A stretch of DNA of 64,000 bases, taken from assembly GCF_001662075.1 (NCBI RefSeq), contig NZ_LYPL01000014.1:62001-126000 (forward strand), in the 5' to 3' direction. The notes under the pieces are model-generated. The model was not told the origin of the DNA, did not search any database, and saw only the letters and a list, made by a program, of their open reading frames with translations. This document shows, in pieces, positions 35,191-46,240 of the stretch. The first letter of the stretch is position 1. The number at the start of each line of letters is the position of its first letter. Source of the DNA: Rhizobium bangladeshense. GTDB taxonomy: Bacteria; Pseudomonadota; Alphaproteobacteria; Rhizobiales; Rhizobiaceae. The position numbers were made by a program, and so were the translations under genes.

Positions 35191-35273
35191 GTCGGCTGGA
35201 CAGTGGCGGAGGCGAACGTTAAAAGCCGATGGATTTGTATTTATCTGCCTCCGGCAGCATTGAAGGGCATAAA

Positions 35274-37928
<2,655 letters not shown>

Positions 37929-37942
37929 GATGACGGTTGATT

Positions 37943-37971
37943 CTAAGGCGGAAGCTCGGCTCCCGCCTTAG
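37943..37971 (+). terminator. Hairpin after alaS
   Basis: CTAAGGCGGGA-type stem (CTAAGGCGG / CCGCCTTAG) with an 11-base loop, 15 bases after the alaS stop. It lacks a T-run, so terminator activity is uncertain. Confidence 0.45.
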
Positions 37972-38013
37972 CTTAGATGTGAACGTTCTTTACTCGGCGT
38001 TCTCCCAGACCTC

Positions 38014-38170
38014 CCTCATTCCTTTCCTCGGTGTTAACCCGAGGGATGTCACAGGAATCCAGTGCGCCAGAGTCCTTGAGCGCGCGAAGGAGTCTTTCTC
38101 TTTGGATACTGATTCATTCACCGCGCGGACGCGCCGTGGCTGGATTCCTGTAACGAGCACAGGAATGAGG
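38014..38170. repeat. Palindromic intergenic element with nested hairpins
   Basis: Outer arms CCTCATTCCT (38014-38023) and AGGAATGAGG (38161-38170) enclose two small hairpins (CCTCGG...CCGAGG at 38026-38044; ATTCCTGT...ACAGGAAT near 38143-38166) and a longer inverted pair (GTCACAGGAATCCAG / CTGGATTCCTGTAAC). The design matches the element at 57766-57856. It occupies the gap between alaS and the AraC-type regulator. No coding capacity. Confidence 0.7.
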
Positions 38171-38299
38171 AAGGAGAGGCGGCCTAGTCGGCAATAGCGA
38201 CGCTTCTTCTGCCGCGTAGCGTCGGCGCCGGCAAGTCCGCAGGATTTGTCAAATCGGGATATGGTTCTCTGCAGCCGATCGATTTGCACGAGGTTTGAC

Positions 38300-39151
38300 A
38301 TGAATGGCGAAACGGCATGGGCACTTTATGAAAGCCGTCTGAGACGGGTTTCAGCCTATATTCACGACCACCTCGACGAGGAGCTGAATATGGAGCGCCT
38401 GGCTGAGATTGCCTGCCTGTCGAGCTATCACTGGCACAGGATCTACCGGGCGATCTATGGCGAGACGCTGGCGGCCACCGTCAAGCAGCTCAGGCTGCAT
38501 CGCGCGGCGAGCGAGATCGTCGGCACGGAGCTTGCCGTCAGCGAGATTGCGAAACGATCAGGCTATCCCAATCTCCAATCGTTCAATCGCATTTTCAAGT
38601 CGGTCTACGGCATGCCGCCGGCCCGCTATCGGAAAGAGGGAAGCCACACAGCCTTTGAACCCTCACCTGACGGAAAGACCCAAACCATGTTCGACGTTAC
38701 CATACGTGAGATCGCGCCGACCGAGCTGATCGGCGTCGCCCATACCGGCTCTTATATGCAGATCGGCAAAGCCTTCGAGACATTGTTCGGCACGCTTTAC
38801 GCCCGCGGCCTCGGCAGGCCCGACATGCGGATGATCGGTGTCTATCTCGACGATCCCGATATCGTGCCGGCCGAACAGCTGCGCTCGATCGCCTGTGTGA
38901 CCGGCTCCGCCGACGTTCCGGCCGAAGCGCCGTTCGAGCGGCGCAGGGTTGACGGCGGCGACTATGCGGTGCTGCGTCACAAGGGTCCCTATACCGACAT
39001 GCACAAGGCCTATCAGTGGCTTTATGCGGAATGGCTGCCCAAATCAGGACGGCAGTTGAAGGACAACGTCATGTTCGAGGAATATCCCAACAACCCACGC
39101 GACGTGCCGCCAACCGAGCTTCTGACAGAAATCCACATGCCGCTTGCCTGA
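38300..39151 (+). CDS. AraC-family regulator with GyrI-like effector domain
   Basis: Encodes 283 residues from ATG 38300 (GAGG site). The N-terminal AraC HTH pair is at about 10-110 (LNMERLAEIACLSSYHWHRIYRAI; SEIAKRSGYPNLQSFNRIFKSVYG is the second motif, cited in part). The C-terminal domain at about 130-283 is GyrI/AraC_E_bind-like (TIREIAPTELIGVAHTGSY ... YPNNPRDVPPTELLTEIHMPL), which binds hydrophobic small molecules in Rob, SbmC and BmrR. This fusion order is that of Rob/YdeO-like drug-responsive regulators. The target is unknown. Confidence 0.92.
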   Translation: MNGETAWALYESRLRRVSAYIHDHLDEELNMERLAEIACLSSYHWHRIYRAIYGETLAATVKQLRLHRAASEIVGTELAVSEIAKRSGYPNLQSFNRIFKSVYGMPPARYRKEGSHTAFEPSPDGKTQTMFDVTIREIAPTELIGVAHTGSYMQIGKAFETLFGTLYARGLGRPDMRMIGVYLDDPDIVPAEQLRSIACVTGSADVPAEAPFERRRVDGGDYAVLRHKGPYTDMHKAYQWLYAEWLPKSGRQLKDNVMFEEYPNNPRDVPPTELLTEIHMPLA

Positions 39152-39203
39152 CTTCATGCGAGGACGCGGCCGAGTTGCCGCGTCCTCGATCGTGCCTGAA
39201 CGC

Positions 39204-39830
39204 TCAGGCCGCCTGCATCGTCTTGCCGGCCTCGTCATCCAGTGCATTGGCGCGCTTATAGGCTTCCCGCTCGCTGATGCGGCCGAAATAGTCGACGAAG
39301 GCCTGGCGTTTCTCGATGGAGCCGAAGCCGAGGCCCCAGCCGATATGCGCGCCGACATAGACGTCGGCGGCAGTGAAGCGCTCGCCGGTGACGTAAGTCG
39401 AGCCGGAAACGGCCATTTCGAGCGTGTTCATGACGTCGCCGAAACCGCCGCAGCCGGCCATGCGCAGGCGCTCCGTCGGAATTTCGAAACCGAGCGCCTT
39501 CATCGTCACCGCCGATTCCAGCGGACCGGCGGCAAAGAACATCCAGCGGTAATAGGCGGCGCGCTCTTCCGGCTTGGGGCCCAGCCCCTTTTCCGGGAAG
39601 GTCTCGGCGAGGTAGGCGCAGATTGCCGCGCATTCGGTGACCACGGTGTTGCCGTGGCGGATCGCCGGCACCTTACCCATCGGGTTGACTGAAAGATATT
39701 CCGGCGCCTTCATGGTTTCGCCGAAGGTCAGGAGTTCGGTGCGATAGGGCTGACCGATCTCCTCCAGCATCCAGCGCGCAATGCGCCCGCGTGACATTGG
39801 GTTCGTATAGAATACCAATTCTTCGGTCAT
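39204..39830 (-). CDS. Glutathione S-transferase
   Basis: Encodes 208 residues from ATG 39830, closely preceded by GGAGGA. The N-terminal thioredoxin-like domain has FYTNPMSRGRIARWMLEEIG (likely serine catalytic residue near SRGR), NPMGKVPAI with the cis-proline, and TECAAICAYLAE for glutathione binding. The C-terminal helical domain includes YVTGERFTAADVYVG. It probably conjugates or reduces electrophiles. The long upstream frame overlapping the GNAT gene is spurious. Confidence 0.92.
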   Translation of the reverse strand: MTEELVFYTNPMSRGRIARWMLEEIGQPYRTELLTFGETMKAPEYLSVNPMGKVPAIRHGNTVVTECAAICAYLAETFPEKGLGPKPEERAAYYRWMFFAAGPLESAVTMKALGFEIPTERLRMAGCGGFGDVMNTLEMAVSGSTYVTGERFTAADVYVGAHIGWGLGFGSIEKRQAFVDYFGRISEREAYKRANALDDEAGKTMQAA

Positions 39831-39916
39831 GACATCCTCCTCCTGTTGCCGTCCTGGCAGGTATTGCCGTCGCCCGGAATCAATAGCGCGGCGAGGTCTT
39901 TGTGCAAGTCCGATCG

Positions 39917-40363
39917 TCAGAGAGCTTTGCGATACTGGATGAAGCCTGAGCGTTCGGCGATCCGGTCGTACAGCCGCCGCGCCGTGGCATTGGTTTCGTG
40001 CGTCATCCAGTAGAGCCTGCCGGCGTCGTTTGCGCGCGCGAGATCGGCGACCGCATCGATCAGTGCGGCACCGGTGCCGAGGCCGCGCTGGCTGGTTTCG
40101 ACGTAGAGATCCTGCAGATAGCAGGTCCATTGCGGCAGCCAGCAGGAACGGTGAAAGATCACATGCACGATGCCGACGAGGCGGCCGTCTTCATCAAAGG
40201 CGCCGAGCGCGTGCATCGGTTCGTCAGGATCGTGGAAGCGGTTCCAGGTGAGATCCGTGGTTTCGGCAGGGATGCCCACCTCGTAGAAGCGCTGATACGC
40301 CTCCCATAGGGGCTGCCAAGCGGTGCGGTCAGAAGGTTCGAGCGGGCGCACGGTCGCCGTCAT
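39917..40363 (-). CDS. GNAT-family N-acetyltransferase
   Basis: Encodes 148 residues from ATG 40363 (GGAG upstream). The GNAT core is visible: LVGIVHVIFHRSCW strand pair, LQDLYVETSQRGLGTGAALIDAV with the acetyl-CoA pyrophosphate loop, and YWMTHETNATARRLYDRIAERSGF, cited in part. The substrate is unknown. It is the first of two minus-strand genes with the GST about 86 bases downstream; cotranscription is possible. Confidence 0.9.
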   Translation of the reverse strand: MTATVRPLEPSDRTAWQPLWEAYQRFYEVGIPAETTDLTWNRFHDPDEPMHALGAFDEDGRLVGIVHVIFHRSCWLPQWTCYLQDLYVETSQRGLGTGAALIDAVADLARANDAGRLYWMTHETNATARRLYDRIAERSGFIQYRKAL

Positions 40364-40381
40364 CTGCGGTTCTCCAAAATG

Positions 40382-40409
40382 AAAACGGCGGGGAAATCCC
40401 CGCCGTTTC
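40382..40409 (-). terminator. Terminator of icd
   Basis: A hairpin AAACGGCGGGG / CCCCGCCGTTT with a short loop. Read on the minus strand it lies 24 bases past the icd stop and is followed by TTTTCATTTT. Confidence 0.85.
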
Positions 40410-40432
40410 AATGCTATCCCGAAAGGGCTGGC

Positions 40433-41644
40433 TTACGCCATCGCCTTCTGCAGGTTCTGGTCGATCTTGTCGAGGAAGGCGGTGGTCGAGAGCCACGGCT
40501 GGTCGGGGCCGATCAGCAGCGCCAGATCCTTGGTCATGAAGCCGGATTCGACGGTGTCGACGCAGACCTTTTCCAGCGTCGAGGCGAACTTTGCGAGTTC
40601 GGCATTGTCGTCGAGCTTGGCGCGGTGCGCGAGGCCGCGGGTCCAGGCGAAGATCGAGGCGATCGAGTTCGTCGAGGTTTCCTGACCCTTCTGGTGCTGG
40701 CGGTAGTGGCGGGTGACGGTGCCGTGGGCGGCTTCGGCTTCGACCGTCTTACCATCAGGCGTCAGCAGAACCGAGGTCATCAGGCCGAGCGAGCCGAAGC
40801 CCTGGGCGACGGTGTCGGACTGGACGTCGCCGTCATAGTTCTTGCAGGCCCAGACGTAGCCGCCCGACCACTTGAGCGCCGAGGCGACCATGTCGTCGAT
40901 CAGACGGTGTTCATAGGTGATGCCGGCTTCCTTGAACTGATCCTTGAATTCGGTCTCGTAGACTTCTTCGAAGATGTCTTTGAAGCGGCCGTCATAGGCC
41001 TTGAGAATGGTATTCTTGGTCGACAGGTAAACCGGCCACTTGCGCATCAGGCCGTACATCATCGAGGCGCGGGCGAATTCGCGGATCGATTCGTCGAGGT
41101 TGTACATGGCCATGGCAACGCCGGCGCCCGGCGCGTTGAAGACCTCCTTCTCGATCACGGTGCCGTCTTCGCCGACGAACTTGATGGTCAGCTTGCCCTT
41201 GCCGGGGAATTTGAAATCGGTGGCGCGGTACTGGTCGCCGAAGGCATGGCGGCCGACGACGATCGGCTGCGTCCAGCCGGGAACCAGGCGCGGCACGTTG
41301 CGGCAAATGATCGGCTCGCGGAAGATGACGCCGCCGAGGATGTTGCGGATCGTGCCGTTCGGGCTCTTCCACATTTCCTTGAGGTTGAATTCCTTCACGC
41401 GGGCTTCATCCGGCGTGATCGTCGCGCACTTGATGCCGACGCCGTACTTCTTGATGGCATTGGCGGCGTCGACGGTGACCTGGTCGTTGGTGGCGTCGCG
41501 GTTTTCGACCGAAAGGTCGTAATAGTCGATGTCGAGGTCGAGATACGGATGGATCAGCTTATCCTTGATGAGCTGCCAGATGATGCGCGTCATTTCATCG
41601 CCGTCGAGATCGGCGACGGGATTGGCGACCTTGATCTTGTTCAT
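40433..41644 (-). CDS. icd: NADP-dependent isocitrate dehydrogenase
   Basis: Encodes 403 residues. It oxidises isocitrate to 2-oxoglutarate in the TCA cycle with NADPH formation. Signature segments are DLDGDEMTRIIWQLIKDKL, KSPNGTIRNILGG (substrate serine/asparagine), the VGRHAFGDQYRATDF region, and YDGDVQSDTVAQGFGSLGLM in the metal and cofactor region. The sequence is of the eukaryote-like homodimeric subfamily, usual in rhizobia, not the E. coli type. It is a single-gene unit with its own terminator. Confidence 0.97.
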   Translation of the reverse strand: MNKIKVANPVADLDGDEMTRIIWQLIKDKLIHPYLDLDIDYYDLSVENRDATNDQVTVDAANAIKKYGVGIKCATITPDEARVKEFNLKEMWKSPNGTIRNILGGVIFREPIICRNVPRLVPGWTQPIVVGRHAFGDQYRATDFKFPGKGKLTIKFVGEDGTVIEKEVFNAPGAGVAMAMYNLDESIREFARASMMYGLMRKWPVYLSTKNTILKAYDGRFKDIFEEVYETEFKDQFKEAGITYEHRLIDDMVASALKWSGGYVWACKNYDGDVQSDTVAQGFGSLGLMTSVLLTPDGKTVEAEAAHGTVTRHYRQHQKGQETSTNSIASIFAWTRGLAHRAKLDDNAELAKFASTLEKVCVDTVESGFMTKDLALLIGPDQPWLSTTAFLDKIDQNLQKAMA

Positions 41645-41832
41645 GTATCTGCCTCGTTCGAGCTTGAAGGGGACAAGCGTCCCGGGTGGGTGACGTGATG
41701 AGGAGCGCTATAGCATTGTGAACCGGGAACGCAAAGCTGCATCGGCTTTCGCAATGCGTTTTTGCCGCCATTGCCAAACGCTGAAATCTGGCTAGTGTCC
41801 GCCTTGATTTGGCCGCCCCGGAACATTCGACC

Positions 41833-42360
41833 ATGAAGACGATCGCCGTTGTTATCGCAGGCCTTATCGCCTTTTCGGGCGCTGCCCATGCGACCGATGC
41901 CACCGCTCCCGTGCAGGAGATCATGGACGCGACCAAGAGAAACTGGGCCGACAACAACAGCGACTGGACCGACATTTTCGATGCGAGCCGGCTCGATCGT
42001 CTCTACAGCAAGGACTTCGTCACAAGATACCAGGCGGCTGCGCAATTTCCCGCCGTCGACGACGACGGCATATCGCCCTTCGACTACGACGTCATCGTCA
42101 ACGGCCAGGATGCATGCCCGCTGGAGGATCTGACGATGGCGGCGGCGGCACCGGTCAATGGGACGACCGAGGTAACGGTGCGCTTCAGGAAATCCGCCTG
42201 TTCGGACGCGCCCGATACCAAGGACTATACGACCGGTCGCTTCGAGGTGGTCGAGGAGGCCGGCCAGCCGGTGATCGACGATATCGTCACCGAGAATATC
42301 GAAACGCAGGGCCACAATTCCCTGAAGGCGACGATGGCGCTGATTGCCAAGGACCAATAG
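41833..42360 (+). CDS. Exported protein of unknown function
   Basis: Encodes 175 residues from ATG 41833. The signal peptide is MKTIAVVIAGLIAFSGAAHA. The mature part is acidic, with a WADNNSDWTDIFD motif, a Tyr/Phe-rich middle (YSKDFVTRYQAAAQFPAVDD), and two cysteines (DACPLED, KSACSDA) that could form a disulphide. I do not recognise the family with confidence; the fold looks like small NTF2- or cystatin-like periplasmic proteins. It precedes the FUSC gene by about 100 bases on the same strand. Confidence 0.7.
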   Translation: MKTIAVVIAGLIAFSGAAHATDATAPVQEIMDATKRNWADNNSDWTDIFDASRLDRLYSKDFVTRYQAAAQFPAVDDDGISPFDYDVIVNGQDACPLEDLTMAAAAPVNGTTEVTVRFRKSACSDAPDTKDYTTGRFEVVEEAGQPVIDDIVTENIETQGHNSLKATMALIAKDQ

Positions 42361-42463
42361 GCGCGCGACATTCGAGAGCGTCGAGACTCGATCTCGGGCG
42401 GTTTGCTTTCGCCAGGCATGGCATTATCTGTCGATCCTTCCGCGGCACGAGGGGTTCCTGCAT

Positions 42464-44497
42464 TTGTTTTCCAGCTTTCAGGCTCGCGACTGGCTGCTTG
42501 CCAATGATCCGGCGCTTTCGCGCCTGCGCATGGCGCTGCGGGTGACGCTGACGATCGTTGTCTCCTTTTTGGTCCTTCTTGCCGTCCACATGGCAATCCT
42601 GCCACTGCCGACCGCGGCCTTCGGCCTCGGCATCGTGCTGTCGATCGAAGGCGGCGTGGCGGTACGCGACAAGGGCAGTTCCCGCCAACTGGTGACGCGG
42701 CTTTTCGGTTGTGCCGCCAGCCTTGCTGTCGTCGGCATTGCCATGGGGCTCGAAGATCACCGCTTGCTCTCCGATCTCGTCTTCCTGGTGGTGATCGCGC
42801 TTGCATCGGCCGGACGGGTGTTCGGGCCGCGCGGTTTTGCCATCGGCATGTTCGCCTTCACCTCTTATTTCATGGGCGCCTATTTCCGGCCGCAACTCGC
42901 CGAACTGCCGGCGGTGGCGATCGGCCCCGTCGTCGCGGTGCTTGTCGGCCATCTGGTGAGGGCGGTGCTGCTGCCCGACGATTGGCGGCGCGACCTGCTG
43001 CGCTCGCTCGAAAGCGTCAGTGGCCGGATCAACCAGATCCTCTTCAAGCTCGCCGCCATCGCCGGCGGCGCCGAGATCGGCGAAACCGACCGGCAGGAGC
43101 TGCGCCAGCTGGAAGACCGGCTGAAGGAAGTGGTACTGATGGCGGAGACCTTCATCCCGCGCCCGTCGGCCGGCGTTTTTGACGCCGCCGCCGACCCCGC
43201 CGCCGAACTGGCGATCCGGCTCTTCGACGCCCATCTCGCGGCCGAAAGTGCGATCGTGCTGAGCTTCCAGAGCCCGCCGCCTTTCGCGCTCGTCCACGCG
43301 GTGATCGCAGCCGACAAGGCCGCGCTCGCCACCTATGAAGGGATGGCGGAAGCCGCCAAGGACGCGCCGCAAGGCGAGACGGTGCGGGTGCTGCTCTGGC
43401 TCGGCGAGGCGCGGCAGCAACTTACGCAGGCGATCGACACGGGGCGGGCCTCTGGTTTTTCCGGCATCGATACGGACAAGGACACGGCGCAATCCCAGCC
43501 GATCGACTTTTCATTCGCCAATCCGCTGCTGCGGTCGGCGCTGCAGATCACGATCGCGTCGGCGATCGCCATGAGCTTCGGGCTGCTCTTATCGCGCGAA
43601 CGCTGGTTCTGGGCGGTGCTCGCTTCCTTCCTCGTCTTCACCAACACCAATTCGCGCGGCGACACCGCGATGAGGGCGCTGTCGCGCTCGCTCGGGACCG
43701 TGTTCGGGATCGCTATCGGCCTTGTGCTGGCAACGCTGATTTCAGGCGAGCCTGAACTCGCCATTCCGGTTGCCGCCGTCTGTACCTTCCTCGCTTTCTA
43801 TTTTCTGCAGGTTTCCTATGCGACAATGACCTTCTTCATCTCGATCGTGCTCTGCCTGGTTTACGGCATGACGGGCGTGCTGACGCTCGACCTGCTGAAG
43901 CTGCGCATCGGCGAGACGATGATCGGGGCGGTGGCCGGAACGGTGGTCGCTTTTATAGTCTTTCCCACGCGCACGCGCGGCGCGCTCGATTCCGCGCTTG
44001 CCAGTTGGTTCCAGGCGCTGCGCGATTTGCTTGGCGCCCTCGGCGAGGACAAAAGCGGTTTCGAGCTGATGGCGCAGTCGCAGAAGATCGATGCCTGCTA
44101 CCGTGACGTAACGGTGGCGGCGCGGCCGCTCGGCTCTTCCTGGTCGGTGGTGACGCGGCCCGGCCAAATCCGGCAGACGTTGGCGATCTTCCTGTCCTGC
44201 ACCTACTGGGCGCGTATCCTGGCGAAAAATTATGAAGCGCCGGCCGTCGACGACAATCTGAACAGGCTGATCGCGGCGGACCTGGCGCTGATCGACAATG
44301 CCGCCCCGCGCGGCTCGAGCTGTTTCCTGATCAAGCGCCAGGCATCGCGGACGACAGGACGACACCTCCCGGTGTCGCGCGAGGGCGCCAGGCTGGGGCT
44401 CGAAATGATCGGTTCGGCGCTGGAAAGGCTCTATCCGCAGGCCGACATCTTGCCGTTTGCGGCGGGCGAGGCTATTGCGCGCTCGAAACAAGGATAA
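42464..44497 (+). CDS. FUSC-family membrane transporter
   Basis: About 677 residues from TTG 42464, preceded by GAGGGG; TTG 42344 in the same frame is less likely as it overlaps the previous gene. Two sets of about five to six membrane helices (for example LTIVVSFLVLLAVHMAILPL; FLVVIALASAG; second set ITIASAIAMSFGLLLSRERWF and LAFYFLQVSYATMTFFISIV) flank long cytoplasmic regions, as in YccS/AaeB/FUSC proteins. These are aromatic-acid exporters or related permeases. The substrate is unknown. The TAA stop is 4 bases before trmJ's ATG, so the two are probably cotranscribed. Confidence 0.85.
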   Translation: MFSSFQARDWLLANDPALSRLRMALRVTLTIVVSFLVLLAVHMAILPLPTAAFGLGIVLSIEGGVAVRDKGSSRQLVTRLFGCAASLAVVGIAMGLEDHRLLSDLVFLVVIALASAGRVFGPRGFAIGMFAFTSYFMGAYFRPQLAELPAVAIGPVVAVLVGHLVRAVLLPDDWRRDLLRSLESVSGRINQILFKLAAIAGGAEIGETDRQELRQLEDRLKEVVLMAETFIPRPSAGVFDAAADPAAELAIRLFDAHLAAESAIVLSFQSPPPFALVHAVIAADKAALATYEGMAEAAKDAPQGETVRVLLWLGEARQQLTQAIDTGRASGFSGIDTDKDTAQSQPIDFSFANPLLRSALQITIASAIAMSFGLLLSRERWFWAVLASFLVFTNTNSRGDTAMRALSRSLGTVFGIAIGLVLATLISGEPELAIPVAAVCTFLAFYFLQVSYATMTFFISIVLCLVYGMTGVLTLDLLKLRIGETMIGAVAGTVVAFIVFPTRTRGALDSALASWFQALRDLLGALGEDKSGFELMAQSQKIDACYRDVTVAARPLGSSWSVVTRPGQIRQTLAIFLSCTYWARILAKNYEAPAVDDNLNRLIAADLALIDNAAPRGSSCFLIKRQASRTTGRHLPVSREGARLGLEMIGSALERLYPQADILPFAAGEAIARSKQG

Positions 44498-44501
44498 GAC
44501 C

Positions 44502-45332
44502 ATGGCAGGCACGAACAGCGAGCGTCCACTTCTGGCCGAAGGGCCGGCCATCATTCTGGTCGAGCCGCAGATGGGCGAGAATATCGGCATGGTGGCGCGC
44601 GCAATGGCGAATTTCGGGCTTGCCGAACTGCGCCTCGTCAATCCGCGCGACGGCTGGCCGAACGAGAAGGCGCAGGCGACGGCCTCCAAGGCCGATCATG
44701 TGATCGCGGCGACGAAGGTGTACGACACCCTGGAGGAGGCGATTGCCGATCTCAATTTCGTCTATGCGACGACGGCGCGCAGCCGTGACAATTACAAGCC
44801 GGTACGCTCGCCGGTCTTTGCCGCCGACACGCTGCGTACGAAATTCCGAGCAGGTGAGGCGACCGGTATCCTCTTCGGTCGCGAGCGCTGGGGCCTGACC
44901 AACGAGGAAGTGGCGCTAGCCGACGAGATCGTCACCTTTCCGGTCAATCCGGCTTTTGCCTCGCTCAACATCGCCCAGGCCGTGCTGCTCATGTCCTATG
45001 AGTGGATGAAATCGGGCATGGAGGATCTGGAAGCCGTGCCTTTCCAGGCACTCGAGCAGCGCCCGTCCACCAAGGAGCAGCTCTTCGGCCTGTTCGAGCA
45101 GTTGGAAGAGGCGCTCGATTCGCGCAACTATTTTCATCCGCCCTCGAAAAAGCCGAAAATGGTCGACAACCTGCGCGCAGTCCTCTCCCGCCGGGCATTC
45201 ACGGAACAAGAAATCAGCGTGCTGCGCGGCGTCATTTCCTCTCTCGACCGCTTTACGCGCAACAGTCCGCGCAAAGGCGGTTCCACCAGATCCGGCAAGA
45301 AAGCGCCCTCCGATGACAGCGCCGACGAATGA
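44502..45332 (+). CDS. trmJ: TrmJ-type tRNA 2'-O-methyltransferase
   Basis: Encodes 276 residues. SPOUT-family motifs are ILVEPQMGENIGMVARAMAN (N-terminal), GILFGRERWGLTNEEV, and FPVNPAFASLNIAQAVLLMS forming the trefoil knot for AdoMet. A C-terminal extension after residue 240 is basic (RKGGSTRSGKKAP). TrmJ methylates position 32 of several tRNAs. It overlaps murI by 20 bases, implying coupling between the two. Confidence 0.92.
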   Translation: MAGTNSERPLLAEGPAIILVEPQMGENIGMVARAMANFGLAELRLVNPRDGWPNEKAQATASKADHVIAATKVYDTLEEAIADLNFVYATTARSRDNYKPVRSPVFAADTLRTKFRAGEATGILFGRERWGLTNEEVALADEIVTFPVNPAFASLNIAQAVLLMSYEWMKSGMEDLEAVPFQALEQRPSTKEQLFGLFEQLEEALDSRNYFHPPSKKPKMVDNLRAVLSRRAFTEQEISVLRGVISSLDRFTRNSPRKGGSTRSGKKAPSDDSADE

Positions 45333-46113
45333 GCTGAAACCCGTCCTCGTCTTCGATTCAGGCATCGGCGGACTGACCGTGTTGCGCGAGGCGCGCGTGC
45401 TGATGCCGGAGCGCGGCTTCATATACGTCGCTGACGATGCCGGCTTTCCCTATGGCGGCTGGGAGGAACAGGCGCTGAAAGAGCGGATCATCGGGCTCTT
45501 CGGCAAGCTGCTGAATGATTATGATCCCGAAGTCTGCATCATTGCCTGCAACACCGCTTTCACCCTTGTCGGCGCCGATCTGCGCGCCGCCTTTCCCCAG
45601 ATGACCTTCGTGGGCACAGTGCCGGCGATCAAGCCGGCGGCTGAGCGCACGCGCTCCGGCCTCGTCTCGGTGCTCGCAACGCCGGGAACGGTGAAGCGGG
45701 CCTATACGCGCGATCTCATCCAGTCGTTCGCGCAGCAATGCCATGTCCGTCTCGTCGGTTCGGAGAATCTGGCGCGCATGGCGGAAGCCTATATTCGCGG
45801 CGACGCCGTCTCCGATGACGCGGTGCTTTCCGAGATTGACCAGTGTTTCGTCGAGAAGAACGGTCAGAAGACCGATATCGTCGTGCTCGCCTGCACCCAC
45901 TATCCTTTCATGGCCAATCTTTTCCGGCGGATTGCCCCTTGGCCGGTCGACTGGCTTGATCCAGCCGAAGCGATCGCGCGGCGCGCCCGCACGTTGGTTC
46001 CGCTGGTTGCCGATGCCGTGCACCCCGATAATTTCGACTTTGCCGTGTTTACGTCAGGCCGGCAGGATTTCGCGACGCGGCGGCTGATGCAGGGTTTCGG
46101 CCTGAAAGCGTGA
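45313..46113 (+). CDS. murI: Glutamate racemase
   Basis: Encodes 266 residues. It makes D-glutamate for peptidoglycan. It has VLVFDSGIGGLTVLREA with the first aspartate, DDAGFPYGG, the first catalytic cysteine in IIACNTAFTL, and the second in VLACTHYPF. It starts within the 3' end of trmJ, in a different frame, and has its own region with no close gene after it. Confidence 0.96.
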   Translation: MTAPTNELKPVLVFDSGIGGLTVLREARVLMPERGFIYVADDAGFPYGGWEEQALKERIIGLFGKLLNDYDPEVCIIACNTAFTLVGADLRAAFPQMTFVGTVPAIKPAAERTRSGLVSVLATPGTVKRAYTRDLIQSFAQQCHVRLVGSENLARMAEAYIRGDAVSDDAVLSEIDQCFVEKNGQKTDIVVLACTHYPFMANLFRRIAPWPVDWLDPAEAIARRARTLVPLVADAVHPDNFDFAVFTSGRQDFATRRLMQGFGLKA

Positions 46114-46240
46114 GGGAATTGTCCTGTGGGTTGGTGAAATCCGGCCCTGAAAATCAGCAGATTCTTTGATAGACGGGGCGTTGCCGTTTCGGAAGAATGG
46201 CGCTTCGTTCATGTGAGTCTTTTCGTCGCGAGGATCGGCA

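Noticed and set aside
37981..38299. Small RNA or tRNA gene after alaS
   Set aside because: The pairing is explained by nested palindromes of a repeat element; no cloverleaf or CCA-type end was found.
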